A stretch of 64,000 nucleotides of DNA, taken from contig NC_037092.1 of assembly GCF_002994745.2 (NCBI RefSeq), positions 89,690,398 to 89,754,397 of the forward strand, written 5' to 3'. Both the position numbers and the translations under genes were made by a program. The notes under the pieces are model-generated. The model saw only the letters and a program-made list of their open reading frames with translations. It had not been told where the DNA came from and made no database searches. This document shows, piece by piece, positions 58,101 through 64,000 of this stretch. Each line of letters opens with the position of its first letter. The first letter of the stretch is position 1. This DNA comes from Rosa chinensis. Its lineage: Eukaryota > Streptophyta > Magnoliopsida > Rosales > Rosaceae.

Positions 58101-58944
58101 AATCCATATGCAGCAGAGTGCTGTAAGAAAAGAAAAAATTTCCTTCCTTGAAAGTCCAGAAAGTGCTAAAGTCCCTATCATGGCACTCAATGAATCAGAT
58201 TGGCATGAATCCCACAATCTGATAGGAAGGCACAATCCAGAAGACCTGGTTCCTCCAACACTCTTCGTTGTCGCTGGACCATATGTGGGAAGATATCTGG
58301 TAAATGTTCAGAGTGAACATCCCCAAGAACACAAGCTTTGGCTTGTTGAGAATGGTTTTGTCCATAACCTATGGACTAAAACTAATGATGATCTCAAAGG
58401 TTTGCCACCCATTATTGTCAACACAGTTAAAAATATCAGGAGAAATGACTGTACACTCCGTCTGAAGTTTAGGTCTACTCCCCCAGAATGGAGTCAGAAG
58501 GCAAGCGGAGACGTTGAATATATTCCTCCGTACCACTATGTTAGAATCATTCAAAGGAAATATCTCCAACCAGCCTGTGTAGCATACAATGGTCAACCAA
58601 ATTCAAGCATTCCTTGGATGAAGGCTATGGCTCTGGAATACATGAAGAAGATCATCTCTGAGGACATCAGCAACACCTTCCTGGCAGCAGGAGAAAAAAT
58701 AATTATCACTGCATACGATCATCCTGACGTAGTCAGCAGTGACCTATTCCTATCTCTCACTAGAAAGGAGATAGATTCAACTATGGCATGCATGCGATGG
58801 GTGGAAAAGCTTGAAACTGACAACCACTATAAGATGTATGTCGATACTGATGTCGAAGATAATGCTACTACTGTTAGAATGGCCCAAGCAGATAACAGCT
58901 CCTTTGTCTTTGGCCACCATTCAGAAACAGACGAGAATATGTAG
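52156..58944 (+). CDS. Pararetroviral polyprotein, uninterrupted 2262 codons
   Basis: A single intact frame. The domains in order, with approximate residues: an N-terminal coiled coil (1-115); a 30K-type movement protein (150-380, HIGAVQVGIKLLAREGI); a coat-protein region (550-800) with a Lys-rich arm (778-838) and CCHC knuckle CWLCKAEGHYANEC (about 841-854); an acidic stretch; a second Cys/His cluster CDYCFCHEKNG...CHKEC-like (about 952-982); a retropepsin whose catalytic motif is VDNGSG (D1178) with LLGNDF later; reverse transcriptase with YIDD at 1557-1560; RNase H from about 1700 (QTDASDN, D1707) to 1825; and about 435 C-terminal residues I do not recognise. Catalytic Asp residues of RT are present. 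The protease has Asn where Ser or Thr is usual after the Asp. No stop or frameshift interrupts it. The length is close to the single ORF of Petunia vein clearing virus (about 2.2 thousand residues, from memory). Whether it is expressed is unknown. Confidence 0.92.
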   Translation: MGTMSELLLEKINSLLKSSDEKYQKLLLEVSRCQSILEKIPAIIHQLEKLENKMDYIKDLPKTEEEKLTSVSRKIKEQQKTLDSILKDKKLPTVKKKTNGFKPLEKPDSNHVPNMIFLEPSTSQSSIRYENPEKREMKMLSIFGKKKGVQLLNSEEFEYNEIEHEVKNSSIPKLDFKQIYRRGTFDLMDSHHFKVLEFTTPSTTGETDLLMITPAEVARAQAKQYQFMHIGAVQVGIKLLAREGINCSVLCVLQDNRLTDFQASLLGTLEASLCNQVAYFNCFPNFSTSLKDAAHCLRLRVKTDGISMKEEMQELAIVYRVYYKLMSTTVEPKTRISNIPGLTTGFLTSQKNHSQQIHKVTWNEVTFPLEWKLSGPKKLPERAKAKIYESRRTGEISLNFDDHRKSDVCPENVRINSSLLRRSYSTREAGVSGTKPTIEEPISEEDLEADLCRPVNMLRAEKLYALYEEAENCENPERLEKLIEEIKEFKFRKTRKVFPYQDIEMEDGESSRTFIKKETRETKLPFQKAPTGKKGERNSQRFVPEDNLPRVPITNYGIWLNLDKSLDKRKTIDQWVDSLMMASALTLGKFEAPDLQVYYETTLTGVAKKYYLSFKETARGRDWLEEIKNSKSPYDFAVPLYDQFCGDLSNLSEKAKETAKSNIYALKICDMRYFEEYLNEFQEYYCTIGELENTDLVNLLHRKLPEPWRTAVRESIAEKPIERFSVGGIADRIRQLLKEQCKANLRAKMAKKQLKGVENFCYGILDMPTNWGCHESKFHRKKKKEKYYSKKFKKSNQKKNWKFKRSSNYKKQQKEDPEKKFFKKKKNTHQHKQPSKKACRCWLCKAEGHYANECPEKGKRSTKALALFEEYEQIVEVANIKGYEIAYTDDEDDGRSVYSAWSEEETSSEESESDSEVEYFESRQVNVLKIKNWEESKTESFMSSYQVNPGSFVCDYCFCHEKNGLPMFCEESKKTYHKECFIAEARRKTKNGLVSQLVEQEYEEYFAEQKAKEVETLFRETMEQPSSPKKEEVIDEEKIDEDIELVEIPENVVELVKPPETVQLLERQEATDTWDLLGQPSGKFDYKVRYDPPTWYNKPDNKEVIPTDWDDIESPSSVESPTQENIPEECKPFIPKEQAQKNEPQQSKVVSTSRYSNYIEIGLKFPDHKKYHLHAFVDNGSGFTVAKRFAIPDELWKEDKKKLATGVTFDGSHLTMKKVAKNVHITIGGGTFLIQHVWKSESQGSDFLLGNDFILQQRFIQDEHAIGFRKGERVFWADRLTRAFSVVGPGFTVHYQRSPQNRGGLIPYKPKFEPILQIKQQKELLVEESSEEEEETSEDEEASFIHEHNLKHFQNKLESQQIPTLDKIKKLLEQNVDTNPQKFWEKDPVVCELRLHDMNAICHVKAIPQYKEEDQKEFRNDIEDLLKKRLIQPSISPHHAPAFYVRNHAENLRGKARMVIDYRDVNKKTVKDGYQIAQVRVLINQLRGAKVFSKFDAKSGFWQVKMHPESVPLTAFGTPQGHYEWLVMPFGLKQAPSIFQRKMDNIFKHVAEFCVVYIDDILVFSKNREEHMKHLHEVTKLIVQHGIILGEKKIFFILDEVDFLGINIKNGVIKLQPHILEKIWKFPDKIPDAKSLERFLGVVNYGRDFIPRISGLTAMLSPKTSSKKKWNFTEDDEKIVKQIKNLCKNLPPLQQPEENDEIILQTDASDNYWSGVVLAKAPGTNIEKICKFCSGKFSPAELNYPTGEKEILAVKKTILNSPAFLGKPFTVRTDCARVKNFKNFKLDKAADRGRLANWQLFLNQYDYTVELIAGNKNYLPDALTREMAMFSQREDDEGRNPRSRRTGKEHEPEEDPKETKEKILKRFLLSPKGLATTDQSQGKGLASPSQTADGKGSSRPLMAAALPKSRPTPTGVLNVFNYELRTFDTPVFRTGRRLAYHQKAILDNLLFAFQERSSGLMFPALFALAEELYENARPQTDEIHMQQSAVRKEKISFLESPESAKVPIMALNESDWHESHNLIGRHNPEDLVPPTLFVVAGPYVGRYLVNVQSEHPQEHKLWLVENGFVHNLWTKTNDDLKGLPPIIVNTVKNIRRNDCTLRLKFRSTPPEWSQKASGDVEYIPPYHYVRIIQRKYLQPACVAYNGQPNSSIPWMKAMALEYMKKIISEDISNTFLAAGEKIIITAYDHPDVVSSDLFLSLTRKEIDSTMACMRWVEKLETDNHYKMYVDTDVEDNATTVRMAQADNSSFVFGHHSETDENM

Positions 58945-59206
58945 CATCACGGGTGAAGATATAGGTGAACTTTCCAATCAAAGAACTGTAGTAACTATAG
59001 TACTTTTGACTTTCAAGAGCTAAAGGTTGCTTTTTTCAAAAAGAAGAAAAGATGGAAACATCTCACCTACCAGAAGAAACACTTCACCTATCTACTTTTG
59101 TTTTTCTCCATCCGACCTCCATCAGCAGGAGCACTCAGAAAAGCAAAAGTTCACAAAACTATCCTGTATATTTTTTGTTTTGAATTCCAGTTTGAGGTCC
59201 GCTCTC

Positions 59207-59214
59207 TATAAAAA
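59207..59214 (+). promoter_or_regulatory. TATA box of the viral pregenomic promoter
   Basis: TATAAAAA in CTCTCTATAAAAAGAG, 263 bp after the polyprotein stop. A start about 30 bp downstream (near 59240) would make an RNA beginning in the viral leader, as with the 35S-type promoters of this family. Confidence 0.65.
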
Positions 59215-59443
59215 GAGCTTTAGGTTCCATTTGTAAGGCATCAGAAAATTGAGTAGAAGAGTCTTCTCTCAAGAAGTAAGAAAGCCATAGTAAGCAGTGT
59301 GCTTTTCCTACCTATTCAGTGTGCAGTAGTGTGCTTTCATTACAAGTAAGTACCTGTTTTTCATTCCTATGGATAACTAAACAGCCTTGTGCTGTTTATC
59401 CTAGAATGAAGCTCTGAATTTCTAGCATGTATTTCTGTTGAAT

Positions 59444-59449
59444 AATAAA
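59444..59449 (+). terminator. Poly(A) signal of the viral pregenomic RNA
   Basis: AATAAA lies about 205 nt after the inferred transcription start. In Caulimoviridae the poly(A) site is downstream of the start so that the RNA is terminally redundant; this spacing fits. Confidence 0.6.
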
Positions 59450-60073
59450 AGGGAATACCCACCCATGTTTGTCAAATGTAGCAGAACTAATTAACTTTAT
59501 CTATCACTATCTAGTTTGCATTATATCTGTTATTATCTCTTAACCGTGTTTTCCGTCCATCACCATCTACTTCCTATGTGCATCTAAAGTCTGAAAGGTC
59601 TTTTTCACCAGAAAAACTCAGTTTTAAAACCAAGATTAAGACAAGCAGCAGTGATTCCACCTGTTAAAGTATCCGTTAGGCAGGAGGCCGTTAGGAGAAA
59701 AACTTGGGTATGTTGAAGGCTAGTCTTGTTTTCAAACTTGCTTTAAAATAAAAGTTTCGAAGATGAACAAAATCTCTAAAACTCAGGATAACACATAGGA
59801 ACAACCCCTTTTGGTCTTTTTCCAAGCAAATAGTAAAATACGAAAAGGTTGGTGCATTTGGGAACAATACATAGGATTTTTGGGCAAAAGGGAATTACCC
59901 CTTCTTTTTTTTCTTTTTCTTTTTTTGAGAAAACAAGTACAATAGTTGGGTAATATCTTGTTAATAGAAGCAGGTTAACATTGCAATTGGATGCAATTTT
60001 TTTAGTGTTTTCTTGCTGAAAAGAAAGAAGAATGAAAAAAAAAGTTTTATTGAGTAGTTATATATGTCTATTG

Positions 60074-60311
60074 TAGGGTAATAATATGATTATTAGGAGA
60101 CAATAATATGAGTATTGGGGGGCAATAATATGCATATAAATTGATCAATTATGCCTGTAGTGTATTCATTTTGGTTTTGGGAGTTTATGCAATTCACTGG
60201 AGGGCAATAATATGATTATTGGGAGGCAATAATATGAGTATTGGAGGGCAATAATATGATTACTGGGGGGCAATAATATGGTTACTGAGTATTATTAGGG
60301 GGCAATAAATT
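60074..60311. repeat. GGCAATAATATG degenerate tandem repeats
   Basis: Roughly eight copies of a 22-24 bp unit like GGCAATAATATGATTATTGG, in two clusters (60074-60132 and 60200-60311), within the right end of MULE-B. They are followed by CCGGTCACCAATCCGGT-type repeats, an order echoed in MULE-A. Confidence 0.8.
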
Positions 60312-60588
60312 CAGACGTTGGAATCCGGTCACCAATCCGGTAGCAGGATTCTGGTCGCCGTAGTCCACCACCAGAGTCAAGTATGGTCTCCAATGACTTC
60401 TTTCTCAAAGTGACAAAGAAGGAGAGGGAAAAATCATCCCAAAAATACATAAAAATGAATTAAAAAAAATACTTAATTGGGTATTAGGGAAATAATCTCT
60501 TAGAATGTTTGGGTAAGTGGGCAATCTTTTAGAGTGTTTGGGTAAGTGAGAAATTTTTAAGCTAACATTGGGTAAATGATCATTTCCC

Positions 60589-60710
60589 TAGGTTATTGAT
60601 AGACGGACTGATTCATGAAACTTGGGGTTCTTTTACTAATCTCCTACCGGTGGAAGCAATTGATGCAATTAAGGTGTACTTACATGGGCATTTGCCTAAG
60701 TATAATTAAC
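60589..60710 (+). mobile_element. LINE fragment, right part, displaced by MULE-B
   Basis: Starting in the target duplication, the frame reads RLLIDGLIHETWGSFTNLLP then VEAIDAIKVYLHGHLPK, the LINE ORF2 stretch that should follow the sequence ending at 50884. Homology fades after about 60705. Confidence 0.75.
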
Positions 60711-60719
60711 TACAATGAG

Positions 60720-61165
60720 CCCCGCTCATACTGCCGCCAGCGGCACCAACAACTATCGAGGGTGTGACATATGGAAACATAACCAAACAAGCTATCACCT
60801 GAGCTCTGGCTCATCCCGAGATCACCGCTGAAGTGCCGAGCCAAGATCACCACGCTGAAGCATCAGAAACTGGGGACTAAAACATATCAGTCCCACATCG
60901 AAAACAAGGAAGAGATCAGTCTCTTCCCCACCTATAAAAGGTCAACTCCTCTCTCCTAATTAATTACGCATTTACTACTTACCTAACGTTATTTTGTCAA
61001 CACAAATACATTGACTGACTTAGGCATCGGAGAAGAGAAGACCGTCAACCGCGGTCTCCCTCTGACACCTTTTGTATTTCATTTGACAGATAGCAGAAGC
61101 AATAAGGATATCACAAGTAGCGGTTCGTCCCCCGAACCAGCGTTGACCAATGATCGTCCCTTGAA
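60720..61165 (+). repeat. Probable solo LTR or LTR-like promoter fragment
   Basis: This has the look of a plant LTR: a long GC-balanced stretch, a TATA box in CACCTATAAAAGGTCAACTC (60931-60950), then TTGACTGACTTAGGCATCGGAG and CGGTCTCCCTCTGACACCTTT, phrases common in Ty3-gypsy LTRs. No internal region, primer site or matching second LTR is in the window, and I could not fix its ends or a target duplication. Confidence 0.4.
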
Positions 61166-61169
61166 ATAA

Positions 61170-61247
61170 TTCATTCCCCTAAAAAAAGACTTACATTACT
61201 ATCAATTAAGTCACCATGTATTTGTATCACTAAGTCTCGAAGAATGA

Positions 61248-61294
<47 letters not shown>

Positions 61295-61520
61295 CTGAAA
61301 AATGACAATAGCTTTTTGATTCGTTGATAATAGCTTTTTGACTGTTTGACAATAGCTATTTTATTTGTTGGCAATAACTTTTTAATTAATGACACTAGCT
61401 GTAATTTAGAAAGGGTGATATTTTCATAAATAATGATCGATAATTAAAAATGTGGTGACATTTTTGTAAATATTGATTTTTTGGTGACTTTATGAGGGAT
61501 GAAAAGATCATCTGACCTAG
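61170..61520. repeat. Small MULE-like remnant with T43 run
   Basis: TTAAGTCACCA near 61185 and TGGTGACTTTA near 61481 are inverted, and the interior has a 43 bp T run (61252-61294) and repeats such as GACAATAGCTTTTTG (61300-61385) that echo the MULE-A repeat field. No target duplication found, so boundaries are approximate. Confidence 0.4.
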
Positions 61521-61653
61521 AGAATAATATAGTTAGTAAAAGTGACATTATATATCATGATTTGAAAAAAAAAACTGTAAAGAACATAATTGAACAAAAT
61601 AAAAGGGCCCGAGCTAGGGATTAGAATACCATTTCCGTCTCCGAATTTATTTT

Positions 61654-62319
61654 GGGTAAAAACTCTAAATGGTACCTGAACTATTGTGAAAGGTACTCTT
61701 TGGTACCTATGAACCTTTTTTTTACTCCAAATAGTACTTGAAGTATTACACCGTTACCAAATATAGTACTTCCGTTAACTTTTTCGTTAAAATCGTCTAC
61801 GTGGCCTGTACTTTTTTAGATAAAAACTCTAAAAGGTACCCAACCTATTGCAAAAATGTATTTTTTGATACCTTTAAATTTTTTTATACCCCAAATGGTA
61901 CCTCAAAGATTGCACCTTTACTATTTTTTTCCATCATAATATGAAATTCATTCATCGGAAGAAGTGTTACAAATAGGTTGAACAATACAAGTTTCGGTAT
62001 AAGAAAATCTAATATTTCATCAAATGAACTAGTTATTTTTAGCTGAAAATTTTATCAACAAAAAAGATTTGGGGCTATATTTGAGATACATTTGGGGTAA
62101 AAAGGTACCAAAAAATACATTTTGCAATAGTTCGGGTATCATTTGAAGTTTTATTTTAAGAAAATACATGCCACGTAAGCGGCTTTAACGAAAAAGTACA
62201 CGAATGTACTATATTTGGTAACAGCGCAATACTTCAGGTATCATTTGGAGTAAAAAAAAATCGTAGATATCAAAAAATACATTTCACAATAATTCAAGTA
62301 CTATTTGAAGTTTTTACCC
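61654..62319. mobile_element. Foldback MULE, 666 bp
   Basis: An exact 9 bp target duplication ATTTATTTT (61645-61653 and 62320-62328) flanks ends GGGTAAAAACT and AGTTTTTACCC. The two halves are long inverted repeats: each arm holds two diverged copies of a block containing GGTACC, CTATTG...AAA and ACTCCAAAT, so almost the whole element can fold back. Non-coding. Confidence 0.8.
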
Positions 62320-62328
62320 ATTTATTTT

Positions 62329-62749
62329 TCCAATATCCGATTTTTCTCGAGTACATTCCTGATACGGTCAAATACCCGATATAGATTTTTGGCATCCCTA
62401 ACCCGAGCAACCAAAAAAACAAAAATAATAAAATAAAAGGCTGAATACATAATATTTATTAAAAATACGGGATGGGATCGTAGGACTTTTGAGAGAGGAG
62501 AGTGGAGTAGAGGCTGGGTGGGTCAATTTCCCCCTCACATCCCAAAACCCTAGTTTGCACAATTCGTTTAGTACTAGTAGAGGCAGGGTAGTAAACAAGA
62601 GGAATCGAGGAATTGATGCATCGTCCCTGAGATCTGAGCAGAGCACCCGCACCTACCACCCATAGTTTAGTTGGTCTGAAACTGAGGCGCGGGAAGGAGA
62701 GCAATCAGGTGGTTTGACTTGGCAACTTTGTGCCGCGCTTCAATTTGAA
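62329..62749. other. Upstream region of the Pur-alpha gene
   Basis: Promoter and 5' UTR side. No clear TATA box. CAATATCCG and CT-rich blocks are present but not diagnostic. Confidence 0.4.
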
Positions 62750-64000
62750 ATGGAAGGGAATTCGGGGGGCGTAGGTGGAGGAGGAGGAGCAATAGCAGGA
62801 GGTGGCGGTGGCGGTGGAGGTAATGACGTGGAGCTGCTTTGTAAGACGCTGCAGGTTGAGCACAAGCTTTTCTACTTCGATCTCAAAGAGAACCCTCGCG
62901 GTCGTTATCTCAAAATTTCTGAAAAGACTTCAGCCACCAGGTCCACTATCATCGTTCCCTTCTCCGGCATCTCGTGGTTCCTCGATCTCTTCAATTACTA
63001 TGTCAATTCGGACGATCAGGATGTCTCCAGCAAGGAACTGCAGCTCGACACAAAGGCACCGCTCTCTCTCTCTCTCTCTCTCTCCCTCTTCCCCCTCCCT
63101 CTCTGCTCATAATCTTCCCTTTGTCTTCAGGTCTTCTACTTTGACATTGGCGAGAACCGCAGGGGCCGCTTCTTGAAGGTTCTTCGTTCTCCCGTTAAAT
63201 CCGATATCTATATTTTCTTACAGTACTGGGCTATAATTTCAATTTGTTTATACTATACGGAATACGTTAATTACTGACAGGTTTAGAATGAATTACCAAC
63301 ACTTTACTCCCTAGCATCTCCCTGTCAATTCAATGCCTCGTATAGGAACATCTACAATGCTAAGGGCCACCTAAGTGAGCACATCTGACTTAGTTTGCAT
63401 GCAGATTGCCTAACCTGACCCTAAATCAATCATCCTTTTACAATCAGATACAAATACTCAGCAATCTGTTGATAAATTCAACCCCAAAATCCATAATAAG
63501 CTTCTGGTTTTTACTAAAAAAGAAAAAAGGATAAACTTACTTAAACAATTGCTATCCCATGTGTGTACGCATGTTTATCTATGTTCAGTTGATTCTTTTG
63601 TTGTTCCTTCCATGTACTGTGTATTGCATGCTGGAATGTGAGACCACTGCTTTGAGGAAAGCTTGTTCTTACCATATATCAGAGTTATGGAAGTGGATTG
63701 TGGGTCTAGCTTACGATATTTTGTTGCTGCAATGAGGGCACAAAGGTTGTTAACAACGAGTAAATGACTAACTTGATTTCATACACACCTGTTTTTAACC
63801 CTCTTTTCTTCAATTAGTATGCAATCTCAAGAGCTTGAGTTACTGAAACGCCTCAGAAGTTGCTTCTTTTTTTCTTTTTCTTGGTGGTGGGAAGTTAGCT
63901 CATATAACTGGAGTCAAAAGAGATCATTTTGCAGCAGAATTTGATCTTTAACCTCTGCTCCTTAGCCTCCTCTCCGATGCATATGTATTTCTTTCACTTA
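62750..64000 (+). CDS. PURA1: Pur-alpha 1 transcription factor, 5' part (runs off the right edge)
   Basis: Single-stranded purine-rich DNA/RNA-binding protein; in plants it binds telo-box motifs in promoters of translation genes. Exon 1 (62750-63055) begins MEGNSGGVGGGGGA with a Gly-rich stretch, then the first PUR repeat (LQVEHKLFYFDLKENPRGRY, LKISEKTSATRSTIIVPFSG). Exon 2 (63131-63178) continues VFYFDIGENRRGRFLK, the second repeat. The remaining repeats must lie beyond 64000; I see no further exon in 63179-64000. The intron between is only 75 bp, mostly CT repeat, and has a GC donor (AAG|GCACC) with a normal AG acceptor. The frame is otherwise intact. The start is the Met before the Gly-rich tract, as in Arabidopsis PURA1 from memory. 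Confidence 0.92.

Larger units (their letters stand above)
51757..59850 (+). mobile_element. Endogenous pararetrovirus (Caulimoviridae), one full unit
   Basis: About 8.1 kb, linear, plus strand: a short leader frame, a tRNA-Met primer site (52112-52123), one 2262-codon polyprotein, then a TATA box (59207) and poly(A) signal (59444) arranged as in a pregenomic RNA promoter with terminal redundancy. There are no LTRs and no integrase, as expected for a pararetrovirus, so entry into the genome was by illegitimate recombination. The break point of the circular genome is in the leader. Exact ends cannot be read (left between about 51620 and 51780, right between about 59500 and 59860). The single-ORF plan recalls Petuvirus, but genus assignment needs a reverse transcriptase phylogeny. 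Confidence 0.85.
51574..59901. mobile_element. Tentative second MULE-like layer (MULE-C) around the virus
   Basis: TTCTTTTTT at 51565-51573 and 59902-59910 is an exact 9 bp repeat. The enclosed segment starts GGGATAATGCTCATAC and ends, inverted, GGGGTAATTCCCTTTT, with patchy similarity continuing (CCAAAATACTTCCCCAAA against CCTATGTATTGTTCCCAAA). The target duplication is low in complexity, so chance is possible. If real, the virus sits in MULE-C, which sits in MULE-B. If not, the flanks are part of MULE-B. Confidence 0.4.
50885..60588. mobile_element. MULE-like transposon (MULE-B) containing the pararetrovirus
   Basis: TAGGTTAT occurs at 50877-50884 and 60589-60596, an 8-9 bp target duplication. 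The ends are inverted: GGGGTCGTGACCACTTACCC on the left pairs with the reverse complement of GGGTAAATGATCATTTCCC on the right, and similarity continues inward (CAATNTTAGNTTAAAAATT). The LINE frame broken at 50884 resumes at 60589, which fixes both borders independently. Total length is 9.7 kb, but about 8.3 kb of that is later insertion. Left interior (51000-51560) has CT-rich and Ser-rich imperfect repeats; right interior has GGCAATAATATG repeats. No transposase is seen. Confidence 0.78.

Noticed and set aside
60060..60311. CRISPR-like array
   Set aside because: A plant nuclear context, degenerate units, and spacers neither unique nor of constant size; it is a transposon tandem repeat.

Overview
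The window is nuclear DNA of a flowering plant, almost certainly a eudicot. The evidence is spliced plant-type genes (NUP214, alpha-expansin, KIN-14 kinesin, PLS-class PPR, Pur-alpha), a MIR169 hairpin, and a dense, nested population of plant transposons. The gene complement fits a rosid such as a member of the Rosaceae, but the sequence alone does not fix the species.

Genes, left to right: the 5' two thirds of a NUP214 nucleoporin gene (minus, runs off the left edge, starts at 5288); an alpha-expansin (minus, 12793-13751); an intronless DUF3741/TRM-type protein (minus, 17572-18669); a secreted/membrane protein resembling the V-ATPase accessory VOA1/S1 family (plus, 29489-32944); a MIR169 precursor (plus, near 34870-35010); a KIN-14 kinesin in eleven exons (plus, 36540-41598); an intronless PPR protein (minus, 42346-43926); and the 5' end of a Pur-alpha gene (plus, from 62750, runs off the right edge). 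They are ordinary independent plant genes, with no sign of a pathway cluster.

Most of the rest is transposon. A 3.4 kb non-autonomous hAT (6817-10230) holds a nested MULE (7670-9837). A 300 bp Helitron lies at 11473-11772. A 9.0 kb Sirevirus-like copia element (19631-28604, minus, decayed) sits inside a foldback element. From 44.7 to 50.9 kb lie LINE fragments in both orientations, a LINE-type retrocopy nested in a LINE tail, and a 2.0 kb hAT carrying an API5-like gene fragment. A 666 bp foldback MULE is at 61654-62319. Exact or near-exact target-site duplications support most of these boundaries.

The most striking object is at about 51.75-59.85 kb: one apparently full unit of an endogenous Caulimoviridae pararetrovirus with an uninterrupted 2262-codon polyprotein (movement protein, coat protein with zinc knuckle, protease, reverse transcriptase, RNase H and a long C-terminal domain I do not recognise), a tRNA-Met primer site, and a TATA/poly(A) pair spaced as in pararetroviral pregenomic promoters. 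It lies inside one or two nested MULE-like elements (50885-60588, and tentatively 51574-59901), which interrupt a LINE whose reading frame resumes on the far side. This is a layered record of successive insertions.
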